Below are positions 60,501 to 64,000 of a stretch of DNA of 64,000 nucleotides, in pieces. The first letter of the stretch is position 1, and every line of letters begins with the position of its first letter. This DNA is from an uncultured Collinsella sp. (GTDB taxonomy: Bacteria > Actinomycetota > Coriobacteriia > Coriobacteriales > Coriobacteriaceae), in the NCBI GenBank assembly GCA_958369225.1, contig CATXID010000005.1:119546-183545 (forward strand), written 5' to 3'. Position numbers and translations under genes: made by a program. The notes beneath the pieces were generated by a model, which saw only the letters and a program-made list of their open reading frames with translations, ran no database searches and was not told the origin of the DNA.

Positions 60501-61934
60501 ATGGCTGTTGTTGATGTTTTACCTGCTGATGGGAAGGTTATTGATGAGGGTCCTGTTGGTTGTTCTGTTGATGTTTGTTGTGATGATTTTCGTCATCTCG
60601 ATATTGGTCTGCCGCCCGAGATTCTTCGTCTTAAGGATGCCGGGTATTTGACGCAGGCTGTTGCTGCCTGCGATCGCCTTTTGGAGCAGAACCCTGAGCC
60701 TTCGCTGGCGGCTTGTGTCCGTGCCGAGCGGTATCGCATGCTCGAGACGCCGCTTCATTTTTCGGTGTCGCGCGATCAGGCTATTGCGATGATTCGCGAG
60801 GAGTGGCCAGAGTTTACCGAAGAGCAGTTTGATGACCTGATTAATCGTAAGCGTATTGACTGGCGCTTTATCGATGGCGAGCTGTTCGTTCTCGACAACT
60901 TCCTCGATTCGCTTCGCGTGTACCCTAAGGAGGTTCCGGGCCTGCGTCCCGATTCTACGGACGGCATCGCGCTACGTAACAAGATGCTCAGGGAGATGGA
61001 GTCGCAAAACGGGCTGGCTCGTGCCATCACGCTCAAGGCATCCGTGTCTGTCCCTGGGGCTCTGGAGGGAGAGGCTGTTCGCGCGTGGCTACCCGTTGCT
61101 GCCGCCTGTCGTCAACAGTCTCAAATCGAGGTTCTTGATATGACGTCGGAGGGTACCGTTGCCTCTGAAAACGTTTCGGCTCGTACTGTCTCTTGGACAT
61201 CTTCGACTGAACATTCATTCTCGGTGACCTATCGCTATCACATCGATGCCGCCTATTGCGATATCTATGGTGGCGCGCTCCCATCGCATACGTGCATGGA
61301 CACGCCGCTGCCCGAGGACACTTCTGAGGACCGTCCTCACATTGCGTTTACGCCGTATCTGCGACAGTTGACGGAGCGTGTTATTGACGGGCTCGAGGAT
61401 CCGCTCGATCGCGCTCGTGCTATCTATGATTACCTGACGCAGCATATCGACTATCGCTATCAGCCACCGTACCTGCTTTTGGAATCTATTGCCGACGACT
61501 GTGCACACTCGCTCCGCGGCGATTGCGGCGTTATGGCGCTCACGTTTATCACCATGTGTCGCATTGCGGGCGTTCCTGCCCGTTGGCAGAGCGGCCTGTA
61601 TGTTGCTCCCGATTCGGTGGGGCCGCACGATTGGGCTGAGTTCTATACGCCACAGACCGGTTGGCTTAACGCCGACGTATCGTTTGGTTCCTCGGCACGC
61701 AGGATGGGGGAGGAATGGCGTCGTCGTCACTACTTTGGCAATCTCGACCCGTGGCGTATGGTGGCCAACAACCGATTCCAGGCTGAATTTGTGCCTGCTT
61801 TCGATGGTATGCGCGAGGATCCCTATGACAACCAGATGGGCGAGGCCTCGGTTGACGGACGTGGATGTCGTAAGCGGGAGATGTTGCGCAAGGTTGAGCT
61901 TATCGAAATGCTCGAAGTTCCATTTTCGGACTAA
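60501..61934 (+). CDS. Transglutaminase-like cysteine protease-fold protein
   Basis: A 477-residue cytoplasmic protein (no signal peptide). The C-terminal transglutaminase-like domain (about residues 280-420) contains RARAIYDYLTQHIDYRYQPP, the nucleophile in RGDCGVMALTFITMCRIAGV, then PARWQSG, the histidine in PHDWAEFYTP and the aspartate in NADVSFG. So Cys, His and Asp are all present. The N-terminal half (EEWPEFTEEQFDDLINRKRI) is helical and unrecognised. It may be a peptidase or structural transglutaminase-like domain. The start ATG 60501 follows GGGAG; a GTG at 60495 is close by. Confidence 0.82.
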   Translation: MAVVDVLPADGKVIDEGPVGCSVDVCCDDFRHLDIGLPPEILRLKDAGYLTQAVAACDRLLEQNPEPSLAACVRAERYRMLETPLHFSVSRDQAIAMIREEWPEFTEEQFDDLINRKRIDWRFIDGELFVLDNFLDSLRVYPKEVPGLRPDSTDGIALRNKMLREMESQNGLARAITLKASVSVPGALEGEAVRAWLPVAAACRQQSQIEVLDMTSEGTVASENVSARTVSWTSSTEHSFSVTYRYHIDAAYCDIYGGALPSHTCMDTPLPEDTSEDRPHIAFTPYLRQLTERVIDGLEDPLDRARAIYDYLTQHIDYRYQPPYLLLESIADDCAHSLRGDCGVMALTFITMCRIAGVPARWQSGLYVAPDSVGPHDWAEFYTPQTGWLNADVSFGSSARRMGEEWRRRHYFGNLDPWRMVANNRFQAEFVPAFDGMREDPYDNQMGEASVDGRGCRKREMLRKVELIEMLEVPFSD

Positions 61935-61973
61935 TCAACAGAAAGCTGTGATAAACTAACTCACGCATTACGT

Positions 61974-62060
61974 GCCCGAGTGGCGGAATTGGCAGACGCA
62001 GTGGACTCAAAATCCACCGTTGGCAACAACGTGCGAGTTCGAGTCTCGCCTCGGGCACCA
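61974..62060 (+). tRNA. tRNA-Leu (anticodon CAA)
   Basis: An 87-base class II tRNA with encoded CCA. Acceptor GCCCGAG pairs with CTCGGGC. The D-region has GGCGGAATTGGCAGACGC, the anticodon stem GTGGA/TCCAC with loop CTCAAAA (anticodon CAA), a variable arm GTTGGCAACAACGT and a T-arm GTTCGAGTC. It reads UUG codons. Confidence 0.95.
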
Positions 62061-62079
62061 TACATGCAAGTGAGCGTTC

Positions 62080-62102
62080 AAGGGGGTCAAGGCCCCCTTT
62101 TT
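62080..62102 (+). terminator. Terminator after tRNA-Leu
   Basis: AGGGGG and CCCCCT arms around TCAAGG are followed by TTTT. A near copy (GGGG/CCCC then TTTTT) follows the duplicated fragment at about 62265-62284. Confidence 0.75.
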
Positions 62103-62220
62103 CGTGCCGAACTCGCGTGAGCGCGCGGAGCGTTAAGCAAACAGGCCTGTGGCCTGTTTGTAGCGAGCGTGGCGAGGGCGCCATGCGCCCGAAGCCCGGG
62201 GCTTCGCGAAGTGAAGTCCC

Positions 62221-62251
62221 TTCGAGTCTCGCCTCGGGCACCATACATGCA
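62221..62251. repeat. Duplicated 3' end of tRNA-Leu
   Basis: These 31 bases repeat 62038-62068 exactly (TTCGAGTCTCGCCTCGGGCA onward), covering the T-arm, acceptor 3' strand, CCA and eight bases beyond. The copy is then followed by a diverged version of the same terminator. The 152 bases between the copies hold hairpins (AAACAGGC/GCCTGTTT; GAAGCCC/GGGCTTC) and no gene. Such a direct repeat of a tRNA 3' end is typical of an attachment site left by integration. Confidence 0.85.
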
Positions 62252-62316
62252 CCTGCGCTTCAAGGGGGGTCAAGGCCCCTTTTTCGTGTACGTAATGTGA
62301 TAGCGCGCGGTACGTG

Positions 62317-62505
62317 TTATTATTCGCAAGGCGTTGTTCCCGCAATGCCCTAAAGAGGAACCCGAGGGTTCCCACCTTTTGGCGCCAATGAGCAGCTGAC
62401 TGGTCATACAACTTAGATTACCTTCCTCATACCGAGGATGTCTATGTGTACGACCTGGTTGCAAAGAAGCGCCGGGTTATTTTTTTATGAATGGAGGTAG
62501 GGAAA
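62317..62505 (+). promoter_or_regulatory. infC-rpmI-rplT leader with attenuator-like hairpin
   Basis: A TATTAT box at 62318-62323 may be the -10 site. The leader has a GGAACCC/GGGTTCC hairpin (about 62355-62372) and, just before infC, ACCTGG pairing with CCGGGT (about 62450-62477) followed by ATTTTTTT. That is a terminator-like structure between promoter and gene, compatible with an L20- or IF3-controlled leader. No match to a named riboswitch class was made. Confidence 0.55.
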
Positions 62506-63060
62506 ATAGCTAAGTCTGATGACACCCGCATCAACGACGAGATCACTGCATCTTCGTGCCGTTTGATTGGCGTCGATGGCTCTCAGCTCGGCCTGTTCGC
62601 CATCCGCGATGCCCAGCGCGTCGCTGACGATCAGGGTCTCGACCTGGTCGAGATCGCTCCCAACGCGGAGCCGCCGGTCTGCAAGGTCATGGACTACGGT
62701 AAGTTCAAGTACCAGCAGGCCATGAAGGCCAAGGCCGCTCGTAAGAACCAGTCTAAGGTCGAGGTCAAGGAAATGAAGTTCCGACCCAAGATTGACGTTG
62801 GCGACTACGAGACCAAGAAGGGCCACGTTCTGCGTTTCCTCAAGAAGGGCGCACGCGTTAAGATCACCATCATGTTCCGCGGCCGTGAGATGGCTCACCC
62901 GGAGCAGGGTCTTAACGTTCTCGAGCGTCTCGCCGAGGATCTCAAGCCTTACGCTACGGTCGAGTCCAAGCCTAAGATGGAAGGCCGTAACATGCTTATG
63001 CTGCTCGCCCCGATTAAGGGCGCCTTCGATGAGGATAAAGCGGCAAGCGATACCAAGTAA
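62506..63060 (+). CDS. infC: Translation initiation factor IF-3, probable ATA start
   Basis: IF-3 of about 184 residues; binds the 30S subunit and checks start-codon selection. Visible: RINDEITASSCRLIGVDGSQ at the N-terminus, QGLDLVEIAPNAEPPVCKVM, DYGKFKYQQ, and the C-terminal VEVKEMKFRPKIDVGDYETK and VKITIMFRGREMAHPEQG. The only in-frame ATG (62491) overlaps the ribosome binding site GGAGG (62493-62497) and has no site of its own. GGAGG is eight bases before ATA at 62506, followed by GCTAAG. Rare AUU/AUA/AUC starts are known for infC and underlie IF-3 autoregulation. Confidence 0.93.
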   Translation: MAKSDDTRINDEITASSCRLIGVDGSQLGLFAIRDAQRVADDQGLDLVEIAPNAEPPVCKVMDYGKFKYQQAMKAKAARKNQSKVEVKEMKFRPKIDVGDYETKKGHVLRFLKKGARVKITIMFRGREMAHPEQGLNVLERLAEDLKPYATVESKPKMEGRNMLMLLAPIKGAFDEDKAASDTK

Positions 63061-63092
63061 CTAGTGTTCTGTAACCGATTAAGGAGTATTTC

Positions 63093-63284
63093 ATGCCTAA
63101 GATGAAGTCCCACAGCGGCACCAAGAAGCGTTTCCGCAAGACTGGTACCGGCAAGCTTATGCGCGCCAAGGCTTTCAAGAGCCACATCCTGAGCAAGAAG
63201 TCCACCAAGCGTAAGCGTGGCTTCCGTCAGGAGACCGAGATCGCCGCTGCCGACCGCAAGGTCATCAAGTCGCGTCTCGCCTAA
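63093..63284 (+). CDS. rpmI: 50S ribosomal protein L35
   Basis: A 63-residue basic protein, MPKMKSHSGTKKRFRKTGTG at the N-terminus, then HILSKKSTKRKRGFR. This is the standard bL35 sequence and length. It lies between infC and rplT with AAGGAG upstream, the conserved order of this operon. Confidence 0.97.
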   Translation: MPKMKSHSGTKKRFRKTGTGKLMRAKAFKSHILSKKSTKRKRGFRQETEIAAADRKVIKSRLA

Positions 63285-63330
63285 GTTCACGTTCCCGTTT
63301 TTCGTTTTACCGTCTAGGAGTTGATAGAAC

Positions 63331-63690
63331 ATGGCACGTATTAAGCGCGCTGTTGCCGCCAAGAAGAAGCGCCGTACCGTTATGCACCGTGCGAAGGGTT
63401 ACTACGGTGCCGCTTCGCGTACTTACAAGCATGCTAAAGAGCAGGTCCAGCACTCCCTGCAGTATCAGTATCGTGATCGCCGCAACAAGAAGCGCGAGAT
63501 CCGCTCTCTCTGGATTACTCGCATCAACGCTGCTGCTCGCCTGAACGACATCTCTTACTCTCAGTTCATGCACGGCCTGAAGGTTGCCGGCATCGAGCTC
63601 GACCGTAAGGTCCTGGCTCAGATGGCTTACGAGGACATCGAGTCCTTCAACGAGCTGGCTGCCATTGCCAAAAAGGCTCTCGAGGCCTAA
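63331..63690 (+). CDS. rplT: 50S ribosomal protein L20
   Basis: A 119-residue bL20: MARIKRAVAAKKKRR, AKGYYGAASRTYKHAKEQVQ, LWITRINAAARLNDISYSQF and the C-terminal LAQMAYEDIESFNELA. L20 binds 23S rRNA early in assembly and in many bacteria represses its own operon through the leader. Last gene of the operon, ended by a strong terminator. Confidence 0.97.
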   Translation: MARIKRAVAAKKKRRTVMHRAKGYYGAASRTYKHAKEQVQHSLQYQYRDRRNKKREIRSLWITRINAAARLNDISYSQFMHGLKVAGIELDRKVLAQMAYEDIESFNELAAIAKKALEA

Positions 63691-63710
63691 TAGATTCTGT
63701 TGAATCGCTA

Positions 63711-63747
63711 GGGGAGTGTCGCACTGTGCGCGGCACTCCCTCTTTTT
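63711..63747 (+). terminator. Terminator of infC-rpmI-rplT
   Basis: GGGGAGTG and CACTCCC arms with inner CGC/GCG pairing, followed by TCTTTTT. Confidence 0.9.
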
Positions 63748-63911
63748 ATCTAGAGCGCTGGTTTATATAGCAAAAGCGCGGGTAGATAGACACTTACAGG
63801 TGACCGATCTTTATATATCTCTTAACCGAAGGGTCATCATCTGATACGCGCAGTATTTCTGCACCTGCCTTTCTATTACTTATATAGGAAGCGATAGGTT
63901 GTGTAGGACTT

Positions 63912-64000
63912 GTGAAGAGTGGAATTGACGTCCCACATCGCTTCGCGGTCTGGCAATATATCTCCTTGCCGCGCGGCCCGGTCGAACCGGATCAGCCGCG
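63912..64000 (+). CDS. Possible start of a further gene, truncated by window end
   Basis: A GTG-initiated frame stays open to the last base (29 codons, opening VKSGIDVPHRFAVWQYISL). An AGGA lies four bases upstream; the preceding 160 bases are AT-rich. I do not recognise the peptide. Confidence 0.25.
   Translation, partial: MKSGIDVPHRFAVWQYISLPRGPVEPDQP

Noticed and set aside
62117..62353. 78-codon frame between tRNA-Leu and infC
   Set aside because: It spans the duplicated tRNA fragment and hairpins and has no ribosome binding site.
1..64000. CRISPR array, insertion sequence or prophage
   Set aside because: No regularly spaced repeats, transposase, integrase or phage structural genes were found in any frame read.

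Overview
The window reads as chromosomal DNA of a gut actinobacterium of the class Coriobacteriia, most likely Collinsella or a close relative. This is inferred from high G+C, GTG/TTG/ATG starts with GGAGG-type ribosome binding sites, and gene content (DUF3516 helicase, RecJ-helicase fusion, single-chain PurL, lactate dehydrogenase-Etf cluster, Coriobacteria-like secreted proteins). No phage, insertion sequence, rRNA operon or CRISPR array is visible. Coding density is high, with many short strand switches closed by strong hairpin terminators.

Layout. 1-14.2 kb: 3' part of an aldehyde dehydrogenase, a tiny holin-like toxin candidate, a HIRAN protein, a small acidic protein, a phosphoesterase, a DUF2130 coiled-coil protein, a Ski2-like DUF3516 helicase, TrmB, a second methyltransferase, an XRE-regulator/DUF4097 membrane pair, Elp3 and a spermidine-synthase-like protein. 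14.2-19.8 kb: a compact three-gene minus-strand operon of a TerB-N/TerB-C protein, a BrxD-like ATPase and an Lhr-like helicase. It is the best candidate here for an uncharacterised DNA-processing or defence module. 19.9-23.9 kb: a DUF554 membrane protein and a five-gene cluster of exported or membrane-anchored proteins, one with a degenerate sortase-like tail. 24.2-27.8 kb: a D-lactate dehydrogenase-type flavoprotein, EtfB and ferredoxin-EtfA; the etfA frame is broken at a C5 run. 27.8-41.3 kb: HD hydrolase, AzlC/AzlD, KdgT-type permease, GGDEF protein, EamA transporter, PurL, a Kef-type antiporter, a short-chain dehydrogenase and homoserine dehydrogenase. 41.6-47.9 kb: a complete branched-chain amino-acid ABC importer with two tandem substrate-binding proteins. 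47.9-49.9 kb: a membrane zinc-ribbon protein gene split at an A7 tract and bracketed by two copies of a palindromic repeat. 50-64 kb: CutC, a DUF4931/GalT-like protein, a bile-acid:Na+ symporter family protein, the RecJ-helicase fusion, bifunctional Rel, an MBL hydrolase, class II fructose-bisphosphate aldolase, a transglutaminase-like protein, tRNA-Leu(CAA) with a downstream duplicate of its 3' end, and infC-rpmI-rplT.

How genes cooperate. LivJ-type proteins, LivH, LivM, LivG and LivF form one importer. The Ldh-Etf genes probably make an electron-confurcating lactate-oxidising complex. The infC-rpmI-rplT operon has a structured leader, and its infC probably starts at ATA.

Limits: product names rest on motif recognition by eye. 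Start sites were chosen by ribosome binding site and family length. No database search was run.
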